In this document: piece after piece, positions 1-8,325 of the stretch | Layout: every line of letters starts with the position of its first letter | Numbering within the stretch: the stretch's first letter is position 1 | Assembly: GCA_048498035.1 (NCBI GenBank) | Contig: JBEHYT010000018.1 | Coordinates: 22,296 to 86,295, forward strand | DNA: 64,000 nt | Reading direction: 5' to 3' | DNA from: CADEDV01 sp048498035 | Lineage (GTDB): Bacteria; Bacteroidota; Bacteroidia; Chitinophagales; Chitinophagaceae | Notes under the pieces: model-generated | Databases searched by the model: none | What the model saw: only the letters and a program-made list of their open reading frames with translations | What the model was told of the DNA's origin: nothing | Position numbers and translations under genes: made by a program

Positions 1-7
1 AATCAAT

Positions 8-15
8 TATTTTTG
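8..15 (+). promoter_or_regulatory. Candidate -7 promoter element for the sigma-54 activator gene
   Basis: TATTTTTG matches the Bacteroidota -7 consensus TAnnTTTG and lies 20 bases before the ATG at 36. The -33 element would fall outside the window, so the call rests on the -7 box and its spacing alone. Confidence 0.5.
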
Positions 16-35
16 CCCCCTACAAAATCGAACCC

Positions 36-1196
36 ATGGCCGACATTCTGATCATTGACGACGAAAAAGCGATTCGCAAAACCCTGACCGAGATATTGTC
101 ATTTGAAGGTTATAAAATTGACGAAGCGGCTGATGGGGAAGAGGGATTAAAGCGATTTCGCGAAAAGGCATACGATGTAGTGCTGTGTGATATCAAAATG
201 CCAAAACTGGATGGGATTGAATTTTTACAAAAGGCAGGAGAAAGCAATCCCGATGTGCCAATCATTATGATCTCCGGTCATGGTAATATTGAAACTGCGG
301 TAGAAGCGGTAAAAAAAGGTGCGTATGATTATATCTCCAAGCCACCGGATTTGAACCGGCTCCTGATCACCATTCGTAATGCGATGGATAAAAGTACACT
401 GGTAACAGAAACCAAGGTATTGAAACGGAAAGTGAGCAAGGTGCAGGAGATGATTGGTGAATCAGCGCCCATTCAACAAATCAAAACGACGATTGAAAAA
501 GTGGCGCCTACCGAAGCGCGAATTCTGATCACTGGAGAGAACGGTGTAGGTAAAGAACTCGTGGCTCGCTGGGTGCATGAGAAAAGCAATCGTGCCAGCG
601 GACCGCTTATAGAAGTTAACTGCGCGGCCATTCCCACAGAATTGATCGAGAGTGAATTGTTTGGTCATGAAAAAGGTTCGTTTACATCGGCGATCAAACA
701 GCGCATTGGGAAATTTGAATCCGCCAATGGCGGAACACTTTTCCTGGACGAAATAGGGGATATGAGCCTCAGCGCCCAGGCGAAGGTATTGCGTGCATTG
801 CAGGAAGGAAAGATTACCCGGGTTGGCGCCGATAAAGATATCAACGTAGATGTGCGGGTAATTGCCGCTACCAATAAGGACCTGTTGAAAGAAGTGGAAG
901 CGAAGAATTTCCGGCTCGATCTGTATCATCGTCTCAGTGTGATCCTGATCCACGTGCCATCGTTAAATGATCGCAGGGATGATATTCCATTACTGGTAGA
1001 CCAGTTCCTGCAAGACATTTGCTCCGATTATGGTACGGCTCGAAAGGAAATGGAAGAAAAAGCCATCGCGTTGCTGAAAGAATACGACTGGACGGGAAAT
1101 ATCCGTGAATTGCGAAACGTGGTGGAGCGTCTCGTTATTCTTTCTGGTAAAACTATTACGGCTGACGATGTCAGGAATTATGTGATGCCAAAATAG
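36..1196 (+). CDS. NtrC-type sigma-54 response regulator lacking the DNA-binding domain
   Basis: Two-domain regulator of 386 aa. The receiver domain (about residues 1-118) keeps the acidic pair D8-D9, phosphoacceptor D52 and K102. The AAA+ domain follows, with Walker A GENGVGKE at 167-174 and Walker B GGTLFLDE at 232-239. The loop that contacts sigma-54, normally GAFTGA, reads GSFTSA at 214-219, keeping the Phe-Thr core. The protein stops right after the AAA+ C-terminal helical lid, so the Fis-type helix-turn-helix of classical NtrC is absent. By family knowledge it would remodel RpoN-RNA polymerase after phosphorylation; how it finds promoters without a DNA-binding domain is open. No kinase is adjacent. 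Its 3' end overlaps the convergent MerR gene by 26 bases. Confidence 0.93.
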   Translation: MADILIIDDEKAIRKTLTEILSFEGYKIDEAADGEEGLKRFREKAYDVVLCDIKMPKLDGIEFLQKAGESNPDVPIIMISGHGNIETAVEAVKKGAYDYISKPPDLNRLLITIRNAMDKSTLVTETKVLKRKVSKVQEMIGESAPIQQIKTTIEKVAPTEARILITGENGVGKELVARWVHEKSNRASGPLIEVNCAAIPTELIESELFGHEKGSFTSAIKQRIGKFESANGGTLFLDEIGDMSLSAQAKVLRALQEGKITRVGADKDINVDVRVIAATNKDLLKEVEAKNFRLDLYHRLSVILIHVPSLNDRRDDIPLLVDQFLQDICSDYGTARKEMEEKAIALLKEYDWTGNIRELRNVVERLVILSGKTITADDVRNYVMPK

Positions 1197-2082
1197 GCGC
1201 TGCCTGCAATTCTGCGGCAAAAGCCAGGAGATCTTCCATCGACTGCAGGTAACGGAATGATGTTTCTTTTGTGCCCAGGCAGGAACATGCAGGGCCGGAT
1301 ACTACGATCTTCACATCGGGAAATTGCCGCTGTAAGGCAGCAATCTCATTTTGCATTTTACAACTATCAAACTGCGTAATGGAGTGCATGTAAAAATGCG
1401 TCACGGTATGCTGTTGCAGGTAGGTGGAGAGCGTGTCAGGATCAATATTAACACCGAAATACGTTGTGGCAATCCCTCTTTTGCGAAGCAGGTAGTTGAC
1501 CGCTAATAATGGGATCTCATGAAATTCGCCGCGAGGCGCAAAAATCAATACCTGTTCTGGACCTGTAACCGGCTCTTCCAGGCCGTCAATAGCGCAAATA
1601 ATCTTCCGTAGTACAATATGGCTTGCGAAATGTTCCTGCGCGGGAACTACGTGATTGGTCATCCATAGCAAACCAATCCGGTTTAAAAATGGATAAAGCA
1701 CGTGGATCAGGCATTTTTCCATACCCAGTCGGATCACCAGTGCGTGCAGCGTTTTTTCAAACTGATCATTGTCAAAGTCGATGCTGGCCTCTACCAGTTG
1801 ATGTACAAAAACCTCGTAATTACAGCCTGCCGGCTGAATGCGGGCCACTTCGTCTTTAATTTGTTCGGGTGTAAGTTCTGCGATGCGGGATATCTTGAAG
1901 CCATTGTGATAGAGGAAACTGATCCGTAATAATTCTTTCAGGTCGTTGCAATCATACACGCGGTGCAGGCTGTCTTTCCGCCGGGCAGTGAAAAGGTTGC
2001 TGTAACGCTGCTCCCAGACGCGCAGCGTATGCGCTTTTACACCACATAGATTTTCGATATCCCGAATCGTAAATTGGTTCAT
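1171..2082 (-). CDS. MerR-family regulator with B12-binding domain (CarH/LitR-like)
   Basis: Protein of 303 aa. The N-terminal winged helix (about residues 3-70) has the MerR recognition pattern ending in HTLRVWEQRY. The C-terminal half looks like a cobalamin-binding light-sensor module: W140 followed nine residues later by E150-H151 fits the W-x9-EH motif of CarH-type proteins, and E186-x-H188 supplies the lower axial histidine motif, written EFHEIP rather than ExHxxG. In the family, adenosylcobalamin-bound tetramers repress DNA and light breaks them apart. No carotenoid or photolyase gene is near, so the target is unknown. Convergent with the sigma-54 activator and divergent from lepB, with about 130 bases between starts. 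Confidence 0.85.
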   Translation of the reverse strand: MNQFTIRDIENLCGVKAHTLRVWEQRYSNLFTARRKDSLHRVYDCNDLKELLRISFLYHNGFKISRIAELTPEQIKDEVARIQPAGCNYEVFVHQLVEASIDFDNDQFEKTLHALVIRLGMEKCLIHVLYPFLNRIGLLWMTNHVVPAQEHFASHIVLRKIICAIDGLEEPVTGPEQVLIFAPRGEFHEIPLLAVNYLLRKRGIATTYFGVNIDPDTLSTYLQQHTVTHFYMHSITQFDSCKMQNEIAALQRQFPDVKIVVSGPACSCLGTKETSFRYLQSMEDLLAFAAELQAAPILASHNS

Positions 2083-2188
2083 CCGTGTCTAAATTATCAT
2101 TTGCGCATGAAAAAAGCGGCAAAAACCGGGCTAATCTGGTTTAGCAAAACTTTGAAATAAATTGCTTCCCCGCCGCCTTTTTTTCCTA

Positions 2189-2196
2189 TACTTTTG
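2189..2196 (+). promoter_or_regulatory. Candidate -7 promoter element for lepB
   Basis: TACTTTTG fits TAnnTTTG, 20 bases before the lepB ATG. The best -33 match (TTGC at 2162-2165) is spaced slightly too far, so support is moderate. Confidence 0.5.
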
Positions 2197-2216
2197 TTGC
2201 TCCTAAAAACAGGCCC

Positions 2217-3779
2217 ATGCCGTTACAAGACCTTCTGATCGTTTACCTTATCGGCACGCTGATCGTATTGCTGCCCGCATATGGATTGTCCAAGTTATTC
2301 ATAAAAGCGGGAGTTCCCGGCTGGAAAGCATATATACCTTTTTATAATACGTGGGTGATGCAGGATCTGGCCCAACGTCCGAAACATTGGGTGTTCTGGC
2401 AATTTATCCCGGTGGTGGGCTGGTTTATCAGCCCGGGTATCTTCATCGAATTTGCCAAGTTATTCGGTCGTTTTTCGCTTCGCGAACATACAGCCGCTTC
2501 ACTGGTTGGGTTTATTTATTTTCCCTGGCTGGCAAATCGTAAAAACCTGAAGCTGATCGGTCCTGAGGCCGTTAAAAAGCATAAAAAGAAAGCCTGGCGG
2601 GAATGGGTGGATGCGGCCATTTTTGCAGTGGTAGCAGCAACCCTGATCCGCACGTTTGTATTTGAAGCCTATACCATTCCTTCGGGCTCCATGGAAAAGA
2701 CATTGCTGGTGAATGATTTCCTGTTTGTGAGCAAGTTGAGCTATGGGCCACGCATTCCTAACACACCGTTATCCGTTCCCTTTGTGCACAATTATATGCC
2801 AATTGGTAATGGTAAATCCTATTCGGAGTTGATCGAACTGCCCTATATCCGGTGGTTTGCTTCATCTCCCAAACGGGGGGATGTGGTGGTATTTAATGTA
2901 CCCGTGGGAGATTCCGTAATTCACCTGCCTGACTTTGAATCCAAAACGCCTTATGAAGATATCACGCGGATGGCACGGCGTGGTGTAGCCAATGCACAAG
3001 CTATAGTGAACGATCCGGATACATACCCGCTGGTTGTACACCCAGTAGATAAAACCGACAACTACATCAAACGTTGCGTAGGTGTTTCGGGAGATGTGTT
3101 GCAGGTAATAAACGGCGATGTGTATGTGAATGGCCAAAAAGAACCTGTGCCAACTTATTCCGCGCGACCGTATATCGTTACTATGAAGCCAGGCTTGACG
3201 CTTAGCGAAGAATCATTGGCAGACATGGGTATAAAAATATATAATAGCAGTGGAGAAGCTCCCGATTTTAGCGAAATTGGGGTTAGAGATTCCAGCAATG
3301 CCAGTCATTACAAGATCAACATGACAGTAGGCGAAATGCAGACCCTGTCTGCATCAGGTCTTACGTCCGATATTAAGCCCGACCTGGAAACTAATAGCGA
3401 CCCGATGAGTTTGTTCCCTTATAGCAAGCTCCATCCCTGGTCGCTTGATAATTACGGACCTATCTGGATACCGAAGAAAGGCGAATCAATCAATTTGAAC
3501 GACAGTACTTATGCTACCTACGAACGTGCGATCCGTGTGTATGAGCATAATGATTTTTACAAACTGGGTGGCATCTATTACCTGAATGGTAAACCCGCCA
3601 CGAGTTATACTTTTAAGATGGATTATTACTGGATGATGGGTGATAATCGTCACGGCTCCCAGGATTCCCGCTTTTGGGGATTTGTACCGGAAGACCGGGT
3701 CGTAGGTAAAGCCTGGATGATCTGGTTTAGCTGGAAAGGCGGTCCAAGGTGGAAACGGCTGTTCAACATTGTTCGGTAA
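2217..3779 (+). CDS. lepB: Signal peptidase I, large Bacteroidota form
   Basis: Membrane serine protease of 520 aa that removes signal peptides from exported proteins. Residues 1-110 hold two or three hydrophobic segments of a separate membrane module, followed by a basic stretch and the usual anchor helix near 132-148. The catalytic serine is S158 in PSGSM and the general-base lysine is K285 in YIKRCVG. The C-terminal box GDNRHGSQDSRFWG lies near residue 480. The enzyme is much longer than the E. coli version (about 324 aa) because of the N-terminal module and long inserts between and after the catalytic boxes, which is usual in this phylum. Single-gene unit, closed by the hairpin at 3799. 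Confidence 0.95.
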   Translation: MPLQDLLIVYLIGTLIVLLPAYGLSKLFIKAGVPGWKAYIPFYNTWVMQDLAQRPKHWVFWQFIPVVGWFISPGIFIEFAKLFGRFSLREHTAASLVGFIYFPWLANRKNLKLIGPEAVKKHKKKAWREWVDAAIFAVVAATLIRTFVFEAYTIPSGSMEKTLLVNDFLFVSKLSYGPRIPNTPLSVPFVHNYMPIGNGKSYSELIELPYIRWFASSPKRGDVVVFNVPVGDSVIHLPDFESKTPYEDITRMARRGVANAQAIVNDPDTYPLVVHPVDKTDNYIKRCVGVSGDVLQVINGDVYVNGQKEPVPTYSARPYIVTMKPGLTLSEESLADMGIKIYNSSGEAPDFSEIGVRDSSNASHYKINMTVGEMQTLSASGLTSDIKPDLETNSDPMSLFPYSKLHPWSLDNYGPIWIPKKGESINLNDSTYATYERAIRVYEHNDFYKLGGIYYLNGKPATSYTFKMDYYWMMGDNRHGSQDSRFWGFVPEDRVVGKAWMIWFSWKGGPRWKRLFNIVR

Positions 3780-3798
3780 ATAAAATACTGTAACTTTA

Positions 3799-3830
3799 AA
3801 TGCCCTTCTGCTTCCTGGCAGGAGGGCATT
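3799..3830 (+). terminator. Hairpin after lepB
   Basis: A 13-bp stem with one G-T wobble (3799-3811 with 3818-3830) around a 6-base loop, centred on TGCCCTTCTGC. It lacks a strong T-run, so it may be a weak terminator or an mRNA 3' end stabiliser. Confidence 0.6.
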
Positions 3831-3847
3831 CTCATTAAAGTGATTTT

Positions 3848-4336
3848 ATGATGAAAGAGAAGAAATACGAATTTGAGTACGAGGTATATGACGACATCAG
3901 TGAGCTTCGTGAAAAAGATGCCTGGCTGCTTCGGGAAGCGCGGGCAGTTACAGAACAGGCCTATGCGCCTTATTCCAACTTCCAGGTAGGGGCGGTAGCC
4001 ATGCTGGAAAATGGCGAAGTGGTGGCGGGAACCAACCAGGAGAATGCGTCGTACCCGGTGGGTATTTGCGCAGAGCGTGTTTTGCTTGGCTCTGTAGCTA
4101 CATTACATCCCAAAGTACCCATCCAGAGCATTGCCATCAGCTACAACAGCGCCGCGATAAAAAGCGATCATCCCATTTCACCCTGCGGCATGTGCCGGCA
4201 GGCGTTGCTGGAATACGAAACGAGGCTTGACAAGCCGATCCGGCTGATCCTGGGCGGACAGGAGGGAAAGATATTCGTGGTGAAAACAGCAAGTCTTTTA
4301 CTTCCCTTTGCCTTTACCAGTACAGAATTGATCTGA
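3848..4336 (+). CDS. cdd: Cytidine deaminase
   Basis: Homotetrameric-type zinc enzyme of 162 aa that deaminates cytidine and deoxycytidine to uridine in pyrimidine salvage. The zinc and catalytic motif CAE is at residues 74-76 and the second motif PCGMC at 112-116, giving the three cysteine ligands of the short tetrameric class. Residues 1-25 form an N-terminal extension with many acidic residues. Either of two adjacent ATGs could start it. It ends only two bases from the convergent ogt gene. Confidence 0.95.
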   Translation: MMKEKKYEFEYEVYDDISELREKDAWLLREARAVTEQAYAPYSNFQVGAVAMLENGEVVAGTNQENASYPVGICAERVLLGSVATLHPKVPIQSIAISYNSAAIKSDHPISPCGMCRQALLEYETRLDKPIRLILGGQEGKIFVVKTASLLLPFAFTSTELI

Positions 4337-4338
4337 TG

Positions 4339-4836
4339 TCAAAAAAGGGTTTGTACGCCATAGGCGATCTTCATCTCATGATCCAGCAGCCATTTTTTTC
4401 GGGGCAACCCGCCGCCATAGCCTACCAATGAACCGTTAGCGCCAATTACGCGATGGCAGGGAACAATGATCGCCAGGTTGTTTTTTCCATTGGCACTTGC
4501 TACTGCACGGGTAGATTTGGGATCGCCGGTACGGCGGGCCAGTTCGATATAGCTGATTGTTTTTCCATAAGGAATACCCATCAACTCGCTCCACACTTCC
4601 TGTTGAAATGCAGTGCCCTCTTGCGCAAGCGGCAGGTCAAATTGCCTTCGGCCGTTATTGAAATATTCAATCAATTGTTCCACACATTGAAGCAATAACG
4701 GCGGAAGATCAGCTGTTTGTCCATCTGCGCTCAGCGAGCGGTTTTCAAACGCCACTTCTGAAATGAATTGTGCGGTGCCCGAAATTTTTAACGGGCCCAG
4801 GGGAGAATGGTAATATGTGGTAAAAGTGGATTCCAT
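4339..4836 (-). CDS. ogt: Methylated-DNA--[protein]-cysteine S-methyltransferase
   Basis: Suicidal repair protein of 165 aa that takes the methyl group from O6-methylguanine onto its own cysteine. The active-site motif PCHRV is followed by GYGGGLPRKKWLLDHE, the conserved end of the family. I start it at the ATG at 4836, which shares one base with the csaA stop (TGATG); a TTG one codon earlier is possible but less likely. The overlap implies translational coupling with csaA. There is no Ada-type N-terminal regulatory domain. Confidence 0.93.
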   Translation of the reverse strand: MESTFTTYYHSPLGPLKISGTAQFISEVAFENRSLSADGQTADLPPLLLQCVEQLIEYFNNGRRQFDLPLAQEGTAFQQEVWSELMGIPYGKTISYIELARRTGDPKSTRAVASANGKNNLAIIVPCHRVIGANGSLVGYGGGLPRKKWLLDHEMKIAYGVQTLF

Positions 4837-5171
4837 CAACCAATCCTGTTTCCGTTGGATGTGGGCTGTTGCGGCTGCAATAGTACCACTTCGTTGTTAT
4901 TATCATAAACGCCCAGCACAAGACATTCACTTTGAAAGTTGGCGATTTGTTTGGGTGGAAAGTTGACTACGGCTACCACCTGCTGGCCTACCAGCCCCTC
5001 ACAGGTATAGTGTGCCGTAATCTGCGCTGAAGATCTGCGAACGCCAATGGCTTCGCCAAAATCGATGGTAAGTTGATATGCAGGTTTGCGCGCCCTGGGA
5101 AATGGCGCTGCTGCCAGAATCGTTCCTACACGCATTTCGATTTTCTCAAAATCATCCCAGGTAATTTGCAT
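4836..5171 (-). CDS. csaA: tRNA-binding domain protein, CsaA-like
   Basis: Single OB-fold protein of 111 aa of the EMAP-II/Trbp111 tRNA-binding class. The N-terminal IEMRVGTILAAAPFPRARKP and central PPKQIANFQSECLVLG are the family signatures. In Bacillus the homologue CsaA is a dimeric chaperone linked to protein export; its role here is inferred only by homology. It leads a two-gene unit with ogt, and a perfect palindrome lies 25-42 bases upstream of its start. Confidence 0.9.
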   Translation of the reverse strand: MQITWDDFEKIEMRVGTILAAAPFPRARKPAYQLTIDFGEAIGVRRSSAQITAHYTCEGLVGQQVVAVVNFPPKQIANFQSECLVLGVYDNNNEVVLLQPQQPTSNGNRIG

Positions 5172-5195
5172 ACCGCTTGTTCTTTCGTTTAAAGT

Positions 5196-5213
5196 TACAT
5201 TATTAATAATGTA
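5196..5213. promoter_or_regulatory. 18-bp perfect palindrome, candidate operator for csaA-ogt
   Basis: TACATTATTAATAATGTA is self-complementary over all 18 bases and sits in the divergent gap between csaA and the oxidoreductase at 5331. Its distance to the csaA start suits a repressor site on the promoter. No adjacent regulator gene is present. Confidence 0.45.
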
Positions 5214-5330
5214 TTTTCATAAGGTGACTTTCCCGCAAAATGCGGCAGATTAAGCTTAATTCACTATTGATTTTGAACTGATGTGTGCATCGCATTGCGC
5301 AAATCGGTAACTTCCTGAAAAATTTCCGCT

Positions 5331-6770
5331 ATGAATATGTCCGACCAGAACAATGCATCCCGCCGCCGGTTTATCCGCAATGCTGCCGTGGCAGGAGCGG
5401 GGTTAGTGATCGTGCCGCGGCACGTGCTTGGAAGAGGCTTTATTGCGCCAAGCGATAAGCTAAATATTGCTGCTATTGGAGCCGGGGGCAAGGGTTATGG
5501 AGATCTTAAAGAATTTTCCAAGAGTCCGTATGTAAATATTGTTGCGCTTTGCGATGTGGATGATCGCCAGTCTGCCAAAGCCCGGAAAGATTTTCCGAAA
5601 GCCAGTTATTACCGTGATTTCCGTGACATGCTGGCAAAGGAGAAAAATAATATCGACGCCTGCTCCATATCCACCCCTGATAATGTGCACGCGGTAGCCA
5701 CGCTGGCAGCTATGCAATTGGGGAAACACGTGTACACTCAAAAACCGCTGACGCATGATATTTACGAGGCGAGGATTTTGGCGCAGGCTGCCAAAAAGTA
5801 TCGCGTGGTAACGCAGATGGGCAACCAGGGCGGTTCCGGGGATGGCGTCCGGAAGGCAAAAGAAATTTATGATGCCGGGATGATTGGAACGGTAACGGAA
5901 GCGCATGCATGGACCAACCGGCCGGTATGGCCCCAGGGAATTCCAACGCCAATGGGGAAATTTGAAATTCCTTCAGAGCTGAGCTGGGACCTTTGGCTGG
6001 GACCTGCGAAATATATTGAATATAACCCTGCTTACCTGCCCTTTAACTGGAGGGGATGGTGGGCCTTTGGTACGGGTGCGCTTGGTGATATGGCCTGCCA
6101 CATCATGGATCCCATCTTCCGGCTGCTGCCAATTCTTTACCCGGAATCTGCGGAATGCAGTGTAGCCACCATCTGGAAAGAAATGTGGAACGACACGCAA
6201 AATACGGATGCCTGCCCACCCGCATCCATCATTCACCTCGTTTATCCCCGCACAGACGGTAAAGGAAAAATCAAAGTGGCCTGGTATGACGGCGGCTTGC
6301 TTCCTGAGCGCCCCGAGGAACTTGAACCTGGTGAACCATTTGGAAACTGGGATGGCGGAACATTATTGATTGGAACAAAGGGTAAACTGTTGCTGGACTG
6401 CTACGGTGAAAATCCGCGGTTGTTACCCACCAAACTGATGAAAGAAAAGAAAATGCCAAAGGAAACGCTTCGCCGGGTGCCGGAAGGGCACTACCTGCAA
6501 TGGGTGAATGCCTGTATTGCTGGCTATGGCAATGCTACTACCAGTTCTCCGTTTGAATATGCGGGACCGTTTACAGAAAGCATCCTCATGGGTAACCTGG
6601 CCATTCGAAGCTGGCAAATGAAAAATCCCAACCTGAAAGGCTGGGATGATAAATACCTTGGACGAAAGAAATTGCTTTGGGATGCCCAGAATATGAAGAT
6701 CACCAACTTTGATGAAGCAAATGAATTTGTAAAAAGAGACTACCGGGACGGCTACAGCCTCTCCATGTAA
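5331..6770 (+). CDS. Gfo/Idh/MocA-family oxidoreductase with Tat signal
   Basis: Protein of 479 aa. The N-terminus carries a twin-arginine signal (SRRRFIRNAAVAGAG...), then the nucleotide-binding Rossmann motif IGAGGKG at about residue 49. The DNVHAVATLAAMQLGKHVYTQKPLTHD region is the family core, including the K of the EKP-type motif (here QKP). Such exported Bacteroidota members act on sugars or sugar derivatives, often with a tightly bound NAD(P), but the substrate cannot be read from the sequence. Start at 5331 or at the ATG two codons later. Monocistronic, ending at a strong bidirectional terminator. Confidence 0.92.
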   Translation: MNMSDQNNASRRRFIRNAAVAGAGLVIVPRHVLGRGFIAPSDKLNIAAIGAGGKGYGDLKEFSKSPYVNIVALCDVDDRQSAKARKDFPKASYYRDFRDMLAKEKNNIDACSISTPDNVHAVATLAAMQLGKHVYTQKPLTHDIYEARILAQAAKKYRVVTQMGNQGGSGDGVRKAKEIYDAGMIGTVTEAHAWTNRPVWPQGIPTPMGKFEIPSELSWDLWLGPAKYIEYNPAYLPFNWRGWWAFGTGALGDMACHIMDPIFRLLPILYPESAECSVATIWKEMWNDTQNTDACPPASIIHLVYPRTDGKGKIKVAWYDGGLLPERPEELEPGEPFGNWDGGTLLIGTKGKLLLDCYGENPRLLPTKLMKEKKMPKETLRRVPEGHYLQWVNACIAGYGNATTSSPFEYAGPFTESILMGNLAIRSWQMKNPNLKGWDDKYLGRKKLLWDAQNMKITNFDEANEFVKRDYRDGYSLSM

Positions 6771-6789
6771 GTTCAAATTTTCTAGCTAT

Positions 6790-6825
6790 AAAAAGAGGCT
6801 ACCTGGTATAGGTAGCCTCTTTTTT
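6790..6825. terminator. Strong bidirectional terminator
   Basis: Perfect 14-bp stem (6790-6803 with 6811-6824) with a 7-base loop, A-run on the left and T-run on the right. It serves the convergent oxidoreductase and dps genes. Confidence 0.9.
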
Positions 6826-6858
6826 GTGAACACCGGCTCGCCCGGGGTTACAATACGA

Positions 6859-7332
6859 TTAATCCGGAAGGTAACTGCGCAGCATCCAGGCAGTTTTCTC
6901 GTGGTATTTAAGAATACCGGTTACAAAGTCACTGCTTCCCTTGTCTTTATATTTTTCTTCAAAATCATCCACCATTTTACGAACACGGCCAATGATCACT
7001 TCATGATCGCTCAGCAGGTTGGTTACCTGTTCTTCCTGGTCTGCCGGCACCTCCGTTTCATCCAGGTTGGTAAGTTTCAGGATCTCTTTGAGACGGCCTT
7101 CGGCAAAATGACCAATGGTGCGAATGCGTTCCGCAATTTGATCAATAAGCTCAGCCAGTTCGTTATATTGGTTTTCGTACAATTTGTGGAATTCCATAAA
7201 ACTGGGTCCCTCCACGTTCCAATGGTAGCTGCGGGTCTTGTTGTACAAAACGTGTTCATCAGCAAGAAGCTGGTTCAACGCCAGTGCCACGGCCTGACGG
7301 TTTTTGTCCGTAATACCGATATTGACTTTCAT
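6859..7332 (-). CDS. dps: Dps-family ferritin-like protein
   Basis: Mini-ferritin of 157 aa that forms dodecamers, oxidises ferrous iron with peroxide and shields DNA. The intersubunit ferroxidase ligands are visible in SYHWNVEG, then FHKLYENQYNELAELID, the standard Dps helix pair. The protein ends without a lysine-rich tail, so DNA binding is not evident. A T-rich leader with a TAnnTTTC-like box (TAACTTTC on the minus strand) lies just upstream. It is read away from the SirB1-like gene, 44 bases behind it. Confidence 0.95.
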   Translation of the reverse strand: MKVNIGITDKNRQAVALALNQLLADEHVLYNKTRSYHWNVEGPSFMEFHKLYENQYNELAELIDQIAERIRTIGHFAEGRLKEILKLTNLDETEVPADQEEQVTNLLSDHEVIIGRVRKMVDDFEEKYKDKGSSDFVTGILKYHEKTAWMLRSYLPD

Positions 7333-7376
7333 AAAAAGTTTTTTGGAAAGTTAGTAAGAATGGTTCAATATACCCG

Positions 7377-8243
7377 TTAATCCAACAATAATGCCAGCTC
7401 CATCAATTCAGCCACCTTGTAATAGTCCTTCTCATTGTCGAAGCATTTGCTGAAGTCTTCCAGCAGCTGCCGGATCACCATTTTGTTTTTCAGCGGCCGA
7501 AAATAGGAGGGGACGGGCGGCACAGAGATGCGGCGGAAGTAATTTTCTACATCGTCGTGGGTAAAAACCTGCCCGGATGTGGGGTCGATGAAGAAATCGA
7601 TCTTATGGAAAGGATTGGGTAATTCTTCTTCCGAATAGCCGGGCTTGAAATAAGCGATAATAAACTGGCGGGGGATATTGATGGCGCGAACGGGAATGTC
7701 AAGCAATTCGCAAAGCAACAGGTACAGGATACCGTTGGATAACTGGTTGCCGCGTTTGGATTCCAGCGTTTTGTGCAGCAGGAACTCATTGGGTTCCTTG
7801 TAGTTGATCTCGCCGCCTTTAAGGCCGTAATAGCTGTACAGGATGCTGGTAACCACGTTGATCTGTTCCAGCGGCGTAAGATAATTATTCAGTTCAAGCC
7901 AGATATTGCGGCGGATCTTTTCAATTTCGTGCACCACGGGGGCCGTAACCATATCCGGGTACTGGAATTTGCAGGTCAGCATACTGCCCAGGATCAGGTC
8001 ATGATGACCTGAAACATTCCATTGGCGAAAATCTTCGGTGAGGTCGCGGTAATGCAGGCGGTGGATCAGCAGCTCAATACGACCCTGTGTGGCTTCTTCG
8101 GGTGTTGTTTCCCAAAGGTGTTCCAGGTTGGCGATGATAGGCTTGCCATAATCAACGATCTTCCTGCTAACGGCATCAAAGACTTCTTCATCCGGGTCGT
8201 CGATTAAATGCAACAAGGCTGATATTTCCTTTGTTGTTTCCAT
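7377..8243 (-). CDS. SirB1-like transglutaminase-fold protein
   Basis: Protein of 288 aa from the ATG at 8243 (a GTG five codons earlier is also open). Residues 1-120 are helical and repeat-like. The segment SKRGNQLSNGILYLLLCELL followed by PVRAINIPRQFIIAYFK matches the SirB1/Transglut_core2 core, which in other family members reads RxGxPixLxxLYxxxAxRxGL...xPGHFLxRY. No cysteine protease activity is proven for the family and the usual catalytic set is not obvious here. Probably downstream of the methyltransferase in the same minus-strand unit (gap of 82 bases). Confidence 0.75.
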   Translation of the reverse strand: METTKEISALLHLIDDPDEEVFDAVSRKIVDYGKPIIANLEHLWETTPEEATQGRIELLIHRLHYRDLTEDFRQWNVSGHHDLILGSMLTCKFQYPDMVTAPVVHEIEKIRRNIWLELNNYLTPLEQINVVTSILYSYYGLKGGEINYKEPNEFLLHKTLESKRGNQLSNGILYLLLCELLDIPVRAINIPRQFIIAYFKPGYSEEELPNPFHKIDFFIDPTSGQVFTHDDVENYFRRISVPPVPSYFRPLKNKMVIRQLLEDFSKCFDNEKDYYKVAELMELALLLD

Positions 8244-8325
8244 TGGTGATTCCTTCACAATATCTTCATTGCCCGCGAAAGGGAATAGTTAATTTTTTCC
8301 ACACCTGTTAAGACAACAGTTTTTA

